Positions 14,870-22,623 of a DNA stretch of 27,099 bases are shown here, one piece after another. The position numbers and the translations under genes are program-made. The notes beneath the pieces were generated by a model. It searched no databases, was not told the DNA's origin, and worked only from the letters and a program-made list of their open reading frames with translations. Every line of letters begins with the position of its first letter. The first letter of the stretch is position 1. Source of the stretch: CBDDRG01 sp051306415 (GTDB taxonomy: Bacteria > Pseudomonadota > Gammaproteobacteria > Pseudomonadales > Porticoccaceae); assembly GCA_051306415.1 (NCBI GenBank), contig JBPPNE010000186.1, positions 1 to 27,099 of the forward strand. The letters run 5' to 3'.

Positions 14870-15376
14870 ATGTCGCAACTTACTCATTCTCTCGATTCTT
14901 CCCTTCTCGTTCGCGATGTCACGGGCGACTACCGTCCTGCCAACGCCGACGAGGTGTTGCAGGCGGCGCAGCGTGTACTCGCAGGACAAATGCGCGACTG
15001 CGAAGTCCTGAACTCGCCGCAGGTGGTGCGCGACTTCCTGCGGGTCAAACTGGGGGCACTGGAGCACGAGGTGTTCGCCGTCATCCATCTGGACGCACAG
15101 AACCGTGTCATCGAATACGTCGAGATGTTTCGCGGCACGGTGAGCCAGACATCGGTGTATCCGCGCGAGGTGGTCAAGGAGGCCTTGGCCAGGAACAGCG
15201 CTGCGCTGCTGCTGGTGCACAATCACCCGTCAGGTGTGGCGGAACCCTCGCGCGCCGACGAGATGCTGACGCAGACGCTGAAGTCGGCACTGGCGCTGGT
15301 CGACGTGCGGGTGCTGGATCACCTGATCGTCGCCGGCAGCGCCATCCTGTCGTTTGCCGAGCGCGGGCTGTTGTAG
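14870..15376 (+). CDS. radC: RadC-like JAB-domain protein
   Basis: This 168-residue protein is a RadC-family (MPN+/JAB) member without the N-terminal helix-hairpin-helix of chromosomal RadC, as usual on ICEs and plasmids. The metal motif is clear: VHNHPSGVAEPSRAD near residues 116-130, with an upstream Glu (E-H-E-V-F-A near 63). Its role is not established; suggested links are DNA repair or element upkeep. The ATG at 14870 is chosen because conserved sequence begins there; the open frame runs further upstream through the GC-rich leader. A strong terminator hairpin follows directly. Confidence 0.9.
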   Translation: MSQLTHSLDSSLLVRDVTGDYRPANADEVLQAAQRVLAGQMRDCEVLNSPQVVRDFLRVKLGALEHEVFAVIHLDAQNRVIEYVEMFRGTVSQTSVYPREVVKEALARNSAALLLVHNHPSGVAEPSRADEMLTQTLKSALALVDVRVLDHLIVAGSAILSFAERGLL

Positions 15377-15381
15377 CCCGA

Positions 15382-15401
15382 GGGGGCATCGCCCCCTTTT
15401 T
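15382..15401 (+). terminator. Intrinsic terminator after radC
   Basis: GGGGGC (15382-15387), loop ATC, GCCCCC (15391-15396), then TTTTT. A compact GC stem with a T-run five bases after the radC stop makes it a textbook terminator. Confidence 0.9.
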
Positions 15402-15946
15402 GCTGCGTCCTTGGCTTCGAGAAGAAGCTGCGCGCTACGCTTGCCTCCAGGGGTCGGCTGACGCCCACCCCGCCGCGCAGGCTTGGCGCCCCGCAAGACC
15501 GCCGAACAGGCGGCGCCTGATCGGCCTGCGCACATCGCCGTTTTCGCGCTGCGCGCTTTGTCCACTCCCATCAAGGCGTGCCTGCGGCACGCAGCAGCGC
15601 TCGCCGCGCGGCGTTGGTCCGTCGATCATCTGGCCGTAAGCCGGTCATCCGTCTTTCCCTCTCCTTCATCACCAATCCCGCGACCGTAGCCAGCGGTGCC
15701 TGTCCGTCAAGGCGCGCAGGGCCGTGTCCTCGCCTGCGGCTGCGGGCCGCACCCCCCTGCGCTTTCCTCCTTGACCGCCAGACCCTCGCTGACCCGGTTG
15801 TTCGCGGGCGATGAACTCAGGAAAGACGGCGGCAACGGCGACCAGCCCCGGTCACTGCGCCGAACAAACCAAAGTCAACACCGGGCTCCGAATCTTGGAA
15901 TCCGGTCAGCTTTGAAACCACAACCTGTAACCACTGGAGAAATACC
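15402..15946. other. Long GC-rich leader of the DUF932 gene
   Basis: No supported gene lies here. The stretch contains a block (15428-15535) repeated before the first DUF2958 gene. The last 100 bases are more AT-rich and end with a GGAG ribosome site before the DUF932 ATG, so the promoter probably lies around 15840-15930. Confidence 0.5.
15428..15535 (+). repeat. Intergenic repeat, module B, copy 1
   Basis: This block starts CTGCGCGCTACGCTTGCC and runs on through CGCCGAACAGGC to CCTGATCGGCCTGC. The same order of blocks, with scattered changes, occurs at 18523-18645. A shorter variant of its first 30 bases occurs at 17110-17139. The copies are in the same orientation, in separate gene-free leaders. 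Confidence 0.6.
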
Positions 15947-16774
15947 ATGCAACTCAGTTCCCGTTTCGCCAACGCTACACCCATCTTGCGCGCCGACCAT
16001 CCGTTATCGGATGATCAGATTCGCAGCGTGGCCCCTTCCATCTTCGCGGAGGAAAAGCACCAGAGCCGATCCGACCGCTACACCTACATCCCGACCGGAG
16101 AAGTATTGGGTGCCCTGCGAAAGGAAGGCTTCCAGCCGTTCATGATTTGCCAGACGCGCGTGCGCGATACCGGCAAGCGCGAACACACCAAGCACATGCT
16201 GCGATTGCGCCACGCAGCGCAGATCAACGGCGCGGAGGCCAACGAAATCATTCTGCTGAACTCGCACGACGGCACCAGCAGCTATCAGATGCTGGCGGGA
16301 ATGTTCCGTTTCGTTTGCAGCAATGGGCTGGTGTGCGGCGATACCGTGGCCGACCTGCGCATCCCTCACAAGGGCGACGTGATCGGCCAGGTGATCGAAG
16401 GTGCCTACGATGTGCTGGATGGGTTCGAGCTGGTGCGCGAGCGTCAGGAAGGTATGCGCGCCATCACGCTGGACCACGACGAATCGGAGGTATTTGCCCG
16501 CGCCGCGTTGTCGCTGAAATACGATGACCCGGTCAAGCCTGCGCCCATCACGGAAACGCAATTGCTGCAGCCTCGACGCCAGGATGACAACTGGCCCGAC
16601 TTGTGGAGCACGTTCAACCGCGTGCAGGAAAATCTGGTTCAAGGTGGGCTGTCTGCACGCACGGCCAACGGACGCAGGAACCGCACCCGCGCCATCCAAG
16701 GCATTGACCAGAACGTCAAGATCAACCGTGCGCTGTGGATACTGGCCGAAGAGATGAAACGGCTAAAAAGCTGA
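15947..16774 (+). CDS. DUF932 family protein
   Basis: This 275-residue protein matches DUF932, a family common on phages, plasmids and ICEs and without a proven function. Recognisable parts are R-Y-T-Y-I-P-T-G-E-V-L near residues 44-54, then H-M-L-R-L-R-H near 83-89, and F-R-F-V-C-S-N-G-L-V-C-G near 121-132. The C-terminus N-R-A-L-W-I-L-A-E-E-M is also typical. The start has GGAG eight bases upstream, and a hairpin follows the stop. It stands alone between long leaders. Confidence 0.88.
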   Translation: MQLSSRFANATPILRADHPLSDDQIRSVAPSIFAEEKHQSRSDRYTYIPTGEVLGALRKEGFQPFMICQTRVRDTGKREHTKHMLRLRHAAQINGAEANEIILLNSHDGTSSYQMLAGMFRFVCSNGLVCGDTVADLRIPHKGDVIGQVIEGAYDVLDGFELVRERQEGMRAITLDHDESEVFARAALSLKYDDPVKPAPITETQLLQPRRQDDNWPDLWSTFNRVQENLVQGGLSARTANGRRNRTRAIQGIDQNVKINRALWILAEEMKRLKS

Positions 16775-16781
16775 CATGCGA

Positions 16782-16800
16782 GGGGGGCAAAGCCCCCCAT
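16782..16800 (+). terminator. Hairpin terminator after DUF932
   Basis: GGGGGGC (16782-16788), loop AAA, GCCCCCC (16792-16798), then ATTT, located 8 bases after the stop codon. The T-run is short but the stem is very stable. Confidence 0.75.
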
Positions 16801-17007
16801 TTCAAGGCAATGCAGCAGCGGGTGGCCATGCAACGCCGCCGCGCCGCCCAGCCTGATATAGATGGGCAGCGCGGCGGCAGTCGGGTAGCGACTGCCCAAT
16901 GCCGGCATGACTTTCGCCATCCTTGTCTTTGTTCGTCTGTCCAACGAGTGCGCCATGCTTTGATTTGGGTAATCCGAAGATCCAGTACAAATTTTCTTGG
17001 CGTCTCC

Positions 17008-17139
17008 CGGCCTCGCCGGGCCGCGCTGTCGTGCCTGGCATCGAGCCGGTTTTTGCCGTCTCGCCCCTTGCGGGCTTCCATCGTTTCCTCCCTGTGGTTC
17101 GGCTGACGCCTGCGCGCTGCGCTTGCTCTCCAGGGGTCG
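17008..17139 (+). repeat. Intergenic repeat, module A, copy 1
   Basis: The core runs GCCGGGCC-CGCTGTCGTGC, then a CATCGAGCC block, then GTCTCGCCCCTT and TTCCATCG. It ends in a variant of module B (GCGCGCTGCGCTTGC, CTCCAGGGGTCG). The same succession, diverged, is at 18425-18560. Confidence 0.55.
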
Positions 17140-17170
17140 TGAAGCCCATGCACGCGATGGCGTGAGCATG

Positions 17171-17198
17171 AAGCCCCGACCTTCGGGGCGGGGCTTTT
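17171..17198. terminator. Hairpin in the DUF736 leader
   Basis: AAGCCCCG (17171-17178) pairs with CGGGGCTT (17189-17196), followed by TT. A smaller hairpin (CCCCGACCTTCGGGG) competes inside it. It looks like an intrinsic terminator with no gene directly upstream, so it may end a non-coding transcript. Confidence 0.55.
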
Positions 17199-17815
17199 CC
17201 CTTCGGTCAGTGCAACGCGCGCGTTTTCACATGCAGAGGGCTGCGCCCTCCGATCCCAAAAAACGCACCCCGCCGCACAGGCGGGATGCTGGAGTGCGAC
17301 GGACTTTGCTGCGCCCGGTTGTGCAATGGCGCACCGTCCCCGACGCTGGCGGGCAGGTCGCCAGCAACGACGGCGGCTCACCGACAGGCCGTCCACCATG
17401 CCCAGAGCCATCCACGCCGCAATCCATCAAGCGCCCGTGCCGATGCGCGAGGAGCGTTCATCCTTGGTGATTCGGAACCGACCTTGCCTGCGATGGGGTG
17501 CGTGCCGGCGCAGCGCCTGTACGGGGATGCCGGGGCCATGCTGCCTTCCGGTGAGGATCGCACCCAACGGCGGCCTTGGCTTGTCGTGAATCCTGGCGAG
17601 GCATCGGCTGCGCCTCGGGCTTCATGGCTGCAACCGTCCGGCGCAACGATTTTCCCCGGCACTGCGTGCCTTCCTCGCGCAACAAAATCGCCGCGCCTCC
17701 CGGTCCTCCACTGCGTTGCGGCCGCTATGCGGTGCAGCCCGCCCGTACCTCGCCCTTTGGATCACCGACAAGGCCGCGATGGGCGCGACCTTGATTCACC
17801 GAAAGGAACTACATC

Positions 17816-18121
17816 ATGGCAAACATCGGCATCTTTACCGCACAGAACGACAGCTTCACCGGCACGGTTCGCACCCTGACGCTCAACGTCAAGGTCAAAT
17901 TCGTTCCCAACACCAAGGAGAGCGACAACGCCCCGGACTACCGCATCGTCGCCGGCAACTTCGAGATCGGCGCGGCGTGGAAGAAAGTCAGCAAGGCGGA
18001 CCGGCCCTACCTGTCGGCGACCCTGGACGACCCGTCGTTCCCGGCGACCATCTACGCCCGCCTGGTCGAGGGCGAGGACGGCGCGCACAACCTGATCTGG
18101 TCGCGCAGCAAGGGCGACTGA
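17816..18121 (+). CDS. DUF736 family protein
   Basis: This 101-residue protein begins MANIGIFTAQNDSFTGTVRT, the standard start of DUF736, a small family found almost only on ICEs and plasmids of proteobacteria. It continues with D-Y-R-I-V near residue 42 and ends with N-L-I-W-S-R. It is predicted soluble. The function is unknown; conservation beside partition and transfer genes suggests element maintenance or regulation. AAGGAACTACATC precedes the ATG, and a strong terminator follows. Confidence 0.9.
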   Translation: MANIGIFTAQNDSFTGTVRTLTLNVKVKFVPNTKESDNAPDYRIVAGNFEIGAAWKKVSKADRPYLSATLDDPSFPATIYARLVEGEDGAHNLIWSRSKGD

Positions 18122-18134
18122 TCATCGCCCTCGG

Positions 18135-18163
18135 CGCCCCGCCCATGCAGCGGGGCGTTTTTT
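18135..18163 (+). terminator. Intrinsic terminator after DUF736
   Basis: CGCCCCGC (18135-18142), a seven-base loop, GCGGGGCG (18150-18157), then TTTTTT. It lies 13 bases after the stop and is a strong terminator. Confidence 0.92.
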
Positions 18164-18240
18164 GCGTTCACCCTCAGCGGCCCACGCCTTCACAGCGCGG
18201 GCCGTCTCATTTCATGCACTGAATCGCTGATTGGCGGAGT

Positions 18241-18252
18241 ACGGAATTCCGT
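18241..18252. promoter_or_regulatory. 12-bp palindrome in a cluster of TCCGT words
   Basis: ACGGAATTCCGT is a perfect 12-base palindrome. It is followed by CCGT at 18257, 18265 and 18271, and by ACGGA near 18298 and 18322. Such clustering suggests binding by a dimeric protein, perhaps RepA or a regulator. There is no direct evidence for which protein. Confidence 0.4.
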
Positions 18253-18424
18253 GGAGCCGTGCATCCGTATCCGTGCTTGGGCACAAAGCCGCTTCTACGG
18301 ATTGTCGGTTCTGTAGTTTCACGGAGATGCGTAAAAGCGGTTCTGCGTTTTCATGAGTTTGTGCAACGACACATTCCGGGTTCTACGAAGCCTTGTGTAT
18401 CGGTATTGAAGGCGTTCGTGCGTC

Positions 18425-18645
18425 CCCGGCGATGCCGGGCCACGCTGTCGTGCTGCGCATCAAGCCGCCGATGGCGTCTCGCCCCTTCGGCTTTCATCGC
18501 TGACGCCTCCGCGCTGGATGGCGCTGCGCGCTACGCTTGCCCTCCAGGGATCGGCTCGGCGCCCATCCCCGCCGCGCTGTGCTTGGCACCCCTCGCAATG
18601 CGCCGAACAGGCTGCGCCTGATCGGCCTGCAAGACCGCATGCGCC
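18425..18645 (+). repeat. Intergenic repeat, modules A and B together
   Basis: Module A (18425-18500) matches the block at 17008-17091, and module B (18523-18645) matches the block at 15428-15535. Here they stand next to each other. The matches keep their order but differ at scattered sites, with small gaps, so these are old duplications or parallel conserved elements, not recent copies. Confidence 0.55.
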
Positions 18646-18891
18646 ATCGACCTTGGTCCGATGCCGATCGCTGTTCACTGCAGCGTTGCGGCGCTTCGTG
18701 ACGACGCCACTCCTGTAGCGCATGGCCGCATCACCGACCGGACAGGCCGCGCAGCTTGGCGCACGCCGCACGCCCGTCAACCCCCGGCCCGCGCCGGCTT
18801 CGCCCGTGTTGGGGGTATGACGGCCGCGCTTTGCACGTGCGCCGGATACGCAGCGCTCCGATCGGGAGCGTCCATTCAAGGAGTTGCAATC

Positions 18892-19236
18892 ATGAACCTC
18901 ATCACCGAAACACTGCGTGCGCAGTTGCTGGCTAACGGCCAGCAGTCCCTCGACAACGACGACTTCGACCCACCGCCCCTGGTCAAGCTGTTCACCCCTG
19001 ACGCGGGTGCGACCTGGCTGCTCACCGAGATCGACCCGGACGACCACGACCATGCCTTCGGGCTCTGCGACCTCGGGCACGGCTTCCCGGAATTGGGCTA
19101 TGTGAGTCTGGCCGAGTTGCAATCGGTGCGCGGCCATCTTGGTCTTCCGATTGAGCGGGATCTGCACTTCACGGCCTCGAAGCCGATCAGTGCTTATGCG
19201 CGTGAAGCACGACTCGCGGAGCGCATCGTGACGTAG
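18892..19236 (+). CDS. DUF2958 family protein, first copy
   Basis: This 114-residue protein matches DUF2958: L-I-T-E-T-L-R-A-Q-L-L-A-N-G at the start, then P-L-V-K-L-F-T-P-D near 29, ATWLLTEIDPDD near 40-51, and F-G-L-C-D-L-G-H-G-F-P-E-L-G-Y-V near 57-72. The family is small, soluble, common on ICEs and of unknown function. AAGGAGTTGCAATC before the ATG fixes the start; the longer frame upstream is non-coding. It is a paralogue of the gene at 19841. Confidence 0.88.
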   Translation: MNLITETLRAQLLANGQQSLDNDDFDPPPLVKLFTPDAGATWLLTEIDPDDHDHAFGLCDLGHGFPELGYVSLAELQSVRGHLGLPIERDLHFTASKPISAYAREARLAERIVT

Positions 19237-19289
19237 CCATCATACGGGCCTGCCGCTGGACAGCGCCCTTTTCTCACCTATTTGTCCTT

Positions 19290-19577
19290 CTATTTGCTCT
19301 TCCGGGCCTGGAGGACGGCCAGCTCGCGCTGCACGCGCGCGATAACTTCACCCACGCCCTTGCTGTCGCCGCCATAGGCCAGTGTCAGCAGCGTGAGTGG
19401 ATGCACGTCCATGACCTCGCACAGCTCGGCGAGCTTCCTCAGGGTCGGGCTTTTCAGGCCGCGTTCGAGCGCGCTCAGGTATGTGCGGCTCGACACGTCA
19501 GAGAACGCTTCCTGGCTGAGGCCATGGGCTTTTCTGACGGTCTTCAGCGCCGCAGCGAATGAGTGCTTCGATGTCAT
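19290..19577 (-). CDS. XRE-family repressor
   Basis: This 95-residue protein is a compact helix-turn-helix regulator (about residues 10-65). A-H-G-L-S-Q-E-A-F and S-R-T-Y-L-S-A-L-E-R-G-L-K-S-P-T-L form the XRE core. There is no extra domain beyond a short basic C-terminal helix. It lies between the two DUF2958 genes on the opposite strand. ATG at 19577 is preferred to an upstream TTG at 19580. No Shine-Dalgarno sequence is seen; a large nested inverted repeat covers the start instead, which suggests autorepression. Confidence 0.88.
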   Translation of the reverse strand: MTSKHSFAAALKTVRKAHGLSQEAFSDVSSRTYLSALERGLKSPTLRKLAELCEVMDVHPLTLLTLAYGGDSKGVGEVIARVQRELAVLQARKSK

Positions 19578-19607
19578 CAAATCGTTTCGTGAAAAACGAT
19601 GATGACA
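19572..19607. promoter_or_regulatory. Nested inverted repeat over the XRE start
   Basis: Outer arms TGTCATCA (19572-19579) and TGATGACA (19600-19607) enclose inner arms ATCGTTT (19581-19587) and AAACGAT (19594-19600). The symmetric unit spans 36 bases and includes the repressor's start codon. It is a strong candidate operator. Confidence 0.6.
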
Positions 19608-19840
19608 CCCGATAGCGCCCTATGGGACTACAATCTAAAGTGTTCATTTGATAGCCTTCCTTGCTCGAACCCGCACCAGGTGTGGCTATGCTGAAAACCG
19701 CTTTTACGGAAATCCTGGCTTGCGTACTGACGCCGTCGTCGATGCGGGCACCCACGGATTCGTTGGCATCCGCTTGGGCGTATCCGCACGTCTGCGCACC
19801 ACCGACGCCGCGATGGCCGTGACCGTTGCGGGCAGCGACC

Positions 19841-20188
19841 ATGACACCATTCATCACCGACGCGGAGCGCGCCCAACTGCTGGATAACGGCGCCGCCGCC
19901 GCCCGCGGCGAGCAGCGCGACCCGTTGCCGGTCGTCAAGCTGTTCACCCTGGACGCGCATGCCACCTGGTTATTGACCGAACTCGATCCGGACGATGGCG
20001 ACACCGCCTTCGGCCTGCTCGACCTCGGCATGGGCATGCCGGCACTCGGCCATGTGAAGCTGTCCGTCCTGGTGGCCATGCGCGGGCCACTGGATCGGGC
20101 CGTCGCACGCGATCCGCATTTCAGGCCCAAACGCCGTCTATCGGAGTACGCCCGACTGGCCGAGGCGGACGGATCGATCAACGATTGA
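19841..20188 (+). CDS. DUF2958 family protein, second copy
   Basis: This 115-residue DUF2958 protein starts MTPFITDAERAQLLDNG. It shares L-P-V-V-K-L-F-T, A-T-W-L-L-T-E-L-D-P-D-D, F-G-L-L-D-L-G-M-G-M-P and the Y-A-R-L-A end with the copy at 18892, at clearly diverged identity. It probably arose by an old duplication. The ATG at 19841 is aligned with the paralogue's start; a TTG 15 bases upstream is less likely. The gene diverges from the XRE repressor, whose operator lies in the gap. Confidence 0.87.
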   Translation: MTPFITDAERAQLLDNGAAAARGEQRDPLPVVKLFTLDAHATWLLTELDPDDGDTAFGLLDLGMGMPALGHVKLSVLVAMRGPLDRAVARDPHFRPKRRLSEYARLAEADGSIND

Positions 20189-20422
20189 TCGATTGCTGTT
20201 GGCGCGCCGCTGGCGGACCACGCCATGCGCTGCCGCAACGGTCCGCATGACACCTGCCTGGCGCTGCGTTTCCTGGGCACTGCGTTCAGACCGCTATTGG
20301 TGATCGCCACTCGGTTAAAGCAACGGCGCAATGCTGTCGAAAGATAGTGTGAATGGCCGGCCGGTTGTCGGCCGCGTTATCGACTGCTGCTGATTGCTGT
20401 CTATCCGAGAGGAGCTTGCGCC

Positions 20423-21169
20423 ATGGCAGATTCGAGCGCCGTTCACTGGCATCCCAGGGCTGCATACCTGTACGTCCTGCATCTGGACGGCCCCGCGCTC
20501 GCTTGGGAATACCTGCGGCGCAACCCGGATTACCTGCGCGCCTGGCAACGCCACCGTCGCCGTCCGCAGCACGATGCGCTTCGCTGGGGCCTGCGCCTGC
20601 TGGAAGACCCGGCGCGCGATGCACGCGACGCATACCCCGACTGGTCCCCTGATCCATCCTCGGTCGTCCTGGTCTATCCCGATGCCGATCCCACGGTCGA
20701 TGCGCTGCTGTTCCAGCTCTGGCGCTTACCCGGCCGCAAGCACCTGATGCACGACGGCAAGCGCCTGATGCTGACCACTCAGCTCGTCAATCGCACGCTG
20801 CGCATGGCGATATCTCCGGCGCTGGAAGACGGCATGGCTTACGTCTATGCCGTCCGCGCCGGTTGCAAGCTCCGCGAGCGCTGGCGCGCAATCGAAGCCG
20901 AGCTGGCGATGCTCGACGCCGCCATCGCACGCCACACCGCGATCGCCACGGGCAGACCAGGTCGCACGTCAATGCTCCACATGCGCACCCTGCAGGCGCT
21001 CGACGGCACGCTGGCAGGTGCTTCGCAGCGCGGTGTGGCCGAAGCGTTGTTCGGCATCGAAGCCGTCGCCGAGCGCTGGTACGACGACGGCGATCTGCGC
21101 GCCCAGGTTCGCCGCATGATCCGGCGCGGACAAATGCTCATGGACGGTGGATACCACCGCCTAATCTAA
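20423..21169 (+). CDS. fseA: FseA-like transfer activator (DUF6499-DUF2285)
   Basis: This 248-residue protein joins an N-terminal DUF6499 domain (about 5-75; L-A-W-E-Y-L-R-R-N-P-D-Y is its hallmark) to a DUF2285 domain (about 80-248). In ICEMlSym(R7A) the two domains are separate frames fused by programmed frameshifting into FseA, which turns on the excisionase gene rdfS and so ICE excision and transfer. Here they form one continuous frame. The RdfS-like gene follows 134 bases later, which supports the same role. AGAGGAGC before the ATG is a good ribosome site. The specific FseA role is inferred from the family and neighbour. Confidence 0.8.
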   Translation: MADSSAVHWHPRAAYLYVLHLDGPALAWEYLRRNPDYLRAWQRHRRRPQHDALRWGLRLLEDPARDARDAYPDWSPDPSSVVLVYPDADPTVDALLFQLWRLPGRKHLMHDGKRLMLTTQLVNRTLRMAISPALEDGMAYVYAVRAGCKLRERWRAIEAELAMLDAAIARHTAIATGRPGRTSMLHMRTLQALDGTLAGASQRGVAEALFGIEAVAERWYDDGDLRAQVRRMIRRGQMLMDGGYHRLI

Positions 21170-21185
21170 CTCGGCAATGCCGCAC

Positions 21186-21218
21186 AGGGACGTTCGCACG
21201 GCGGAGCAAAACGTCCCT
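21186..21218. promoter_or_regulatory. Inverted repeat upstream of the excisionase gene
   Basis: AGGGACGTT (21186-21194) and AACGTCCCT (21210-21218) are perfect 9-base arms 15 bases apart, between the activator and rdfS-like genes. With no T-run, it fits an activator-binding site at the rdfS promoter better than a terminator. Confidence 0.5.
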
Positions 21219-21303
21219 GCGCAGAACGCCTGACTTTCCCGAGACTGCTTCCATCCGGCGGCAATTGCTTCGTCGGCGATCTTGACCGATGGAGGCACAT
21301 GCC

Positions 21304-21597
21304 ATGAGACCCGCACCGTTACGGCCGCACTACGTACCCGCAGCCACACCCACCGCCGCCCAGCAGCCGGCGCGCTACCTGACCAACGACGAAGCCGCCG
21401 CGTTCCTGCGGCTGTCGCCGCGCACGCTGGAAAAGCAGCGCGTCATCGGCGGCGGGCCGCGCTTTCGCAAGTTTGGTCGGCGCGTGATGTACGCCGTCGT
21501 CGACCTCGAAGCGTGGGCAGATTCGCGCAGCTTCGAGATGACGTCCGACCCCAAATACGCTGAACATCACACCGCGCGCCGTCCCGGCGTGCGGTGA
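21304..21597 (+). CDS. rdfS: RdfS-like excisionase / MerR-type HTH protein
   Basis: This 97-residue protein has a winged-helix HTH_17 domain (about 24-75): Y-L-T-N-D-E-A-A-A-F-L-R-L-S-P-R-T-L-E-K, then G-G-G-P-R-F-R-K-F and V-M-Y-A-V-V-D-L-E-A-W. This is the usual form of recombination directionality factors on S-type-relaxase ICEs. It would steer the integrase towards excision. GGAGG at the right distance favours ATG 21304 over the start five codons earlier. It lies between the activator and repA, as in related elements. Confidence 0.75.
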   Translation: MRPAPLRPHYVPAATPTAAQQPARYLTNDEAAAFLRLSPRTLEKQRVIGGGPRFRKFGRRVMYAVVDLEAWADSRSFEMTSDPKYAEHHTARRPGVR

Positions 21598-21619
21598 TCG
21601 GCGATAGACACCGTCACCA

Positions 21620-22513
21620 ATGGCCATCGGGCGCGACCCGCAGCGCGAGCAACTCGAACTGTTCCATGCGTTTTCCGGCGAGCTGCCAGCACGCGATGCG
21701 CAAGACCTGATGGCCTACCCATTCTTTTCGCTGGCCAAGACCAAGCGCACGGTGCCGATCGACTTCCGCACCAGCAGCGTGACCGTGCGGGTCGAAGGCA
21801 CGGCCGAACATGGTCTGGCGACGATCTGGGATGCCGATATCCTGATCTGGGCCGCCAGCCAGATCGTCGAGGCGCGCGATGCCGGCATTCGCTCGTCGCG
21901 GCTGATGGCGGCCACACCCTACGAAATCCTGCGCTTCATCGGTCGCGGCACGTCGCTGCGCGACTACCAACGTCTCAAGGCTGCACTGGATCGCTTGCAA
22001 TCCACCAGCGTAGCCACATCCATTCGCCAATCCAATGCGCAGCGGCTGCATCGCTTCTCGTGGATCAACGAATGGAAGGAACGTGCGGACGGCCAAGGCC
22101 GACCGCTGGGCATCGAGCTGATCCTGCCGGACTGGTTCTATGCCGGTGTGTTCGACGCGGGGCTGGTGCTGACCATCGACGCCAACTACTTCCGCCTGAC
22201 CGGCGGCATCGAGCGCTGGCTGTATCGCCTGGTGCGCAAGCACGGTGGCTGGCAACGCGAGGGTTGGCGCTTCGACTTCCGTCATCTGCACCGCAAGTCC
22301 GGCAGCCTGGCGCGCTTCACCGACTTCGCCTGCGACCTGCGCGGCATCGCGGCACGCCAGCCCTTGCCGGGCTACCGACTCGCGGTCCTGCGGCCAAGAC
22401 TGGGACCGGAGGTGCTGACCTTCCGTCCGGTGCCGTCCACGGCACAGCTGCGGCGTGGCGGCAGCTTCAGTGCCGAGTTCGGGGCCAAATGCGTGCCTGT
22501 GGACAACCGGTGA
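21620..22513 (+). CDS. repA: RepA-like replication initiator
   Basis: This 297-residue protein belongs to the RPA family (replication initiator protein A) of plasmids and ICEs. Characteristic parts are PFFSLAKTKRTVPIDF near residues 34-49, D-A-D-I-L-I-W-A-A-S-Q near 72-82, R-F-I-G-R-G-T near 105-111, and R-W-L-Y-R-L-V-R-K-H-G-G near 199-210. It should bind iterons and open the origin. Three 17-base repeats directly downstream support this. Its presence means the excised element may replicate for some time as a plasmid. Confidence 0.9.
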   Translation: MAIGRDPQREQLELFHAFSGELPARDAQDLMAYPFFSLAKTKRTVPIDFRTSSVTVRVEGTAEHGLATIWDADILIWAASQIVEARDAGIRSSRLMAATPYEILRFIGRGTSLRDYQRLKAALDRLQSTSVATSIRQSNAQRLHRFSWINEWKERADGQGRPLGIELILPDWFYAGVFDAGLVLTIDANYFRLTGGIERWLYRLVRKHGGWQREGWRFDFRHLHRKSGSLARFTDFACDLRGIAARQPLPGYRLAVLRPRLGPEVLTFRPVPSTAQLRRGGSFSAEFGAKCVPVDNR

Positions 22514-22520
22514 ATCCGCT

Positions 22521-22584
22521 CGTGCTATCGGGCGCAGGAATCCTCGTGCTATCAGGCGCAGTGCTGTCGTGCTATCAGGCGTAC
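22521..22584 (+). repeat. Three RepA iterons (candidate oriV)
   Basis: CGTGCTATCGGGCGCAG (22521-22537), CGTGCTATCAGGCGCAG (22545-22561) and CGTGCTATCAGGCGTA (22568-22583) form three direct repeats with starts 24 and 23 bases apart, just over two helical turns. They begin seven bases after the repA stop. This is classic iteron architecture. Confidence 0.8.
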
Positions 22585-22623
22585 CGATCGGCCGCCAAGC
22601 CTTGCGCGGCGCGGGTTTCGCGG

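Larger units (their letters stand above)
16801..17815. other. One-kilobase GC-rich leader before DUF736
   Basis: About 1 kb without a supported gene. Several overlapping open frames exist on both strands but translate to Arg/Ala/Pro-rich sequence with no domain. It contains a terminator-like hairpin at 17171 and a repeat module at 17008-17139 shared with the leader before DUF2958. Its length and its repeated content suggest a conserved non-coding function or a decayed gene. Confidence 0.5.
18164..18891. other. GC-rich leader before the first DUF2958 gene
   Basis: No supported gene. The first part (18240-18325) is less GC-rich and holds a 12-base palindrome plus many TCCGT/ACGGA words. The second part (18425-18645) is a pair of repeat modules shared with the leaders of DUF932 and DUF736. 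Confidence 0.5.

Noticed and set aside
16639..17411. Overlapping minus-strand frames in the DUF736 leader
   Set aside because: The translations are Arg/Ala/Pro-rich without domains, and they overlap the DUF932 end and a terminator.
17286..17879. 197-residue plus-strand frame before DUF736
   Set aside because: It has low-complexity composition, no domain, and runs out of frame into the DUF736 gene.
22521..22584. CRISPR-like reading of the three direct repeats
   Set aside because: The spacers are only 6-7 bases and there are no cas genes; the position after repA makes them iterons.
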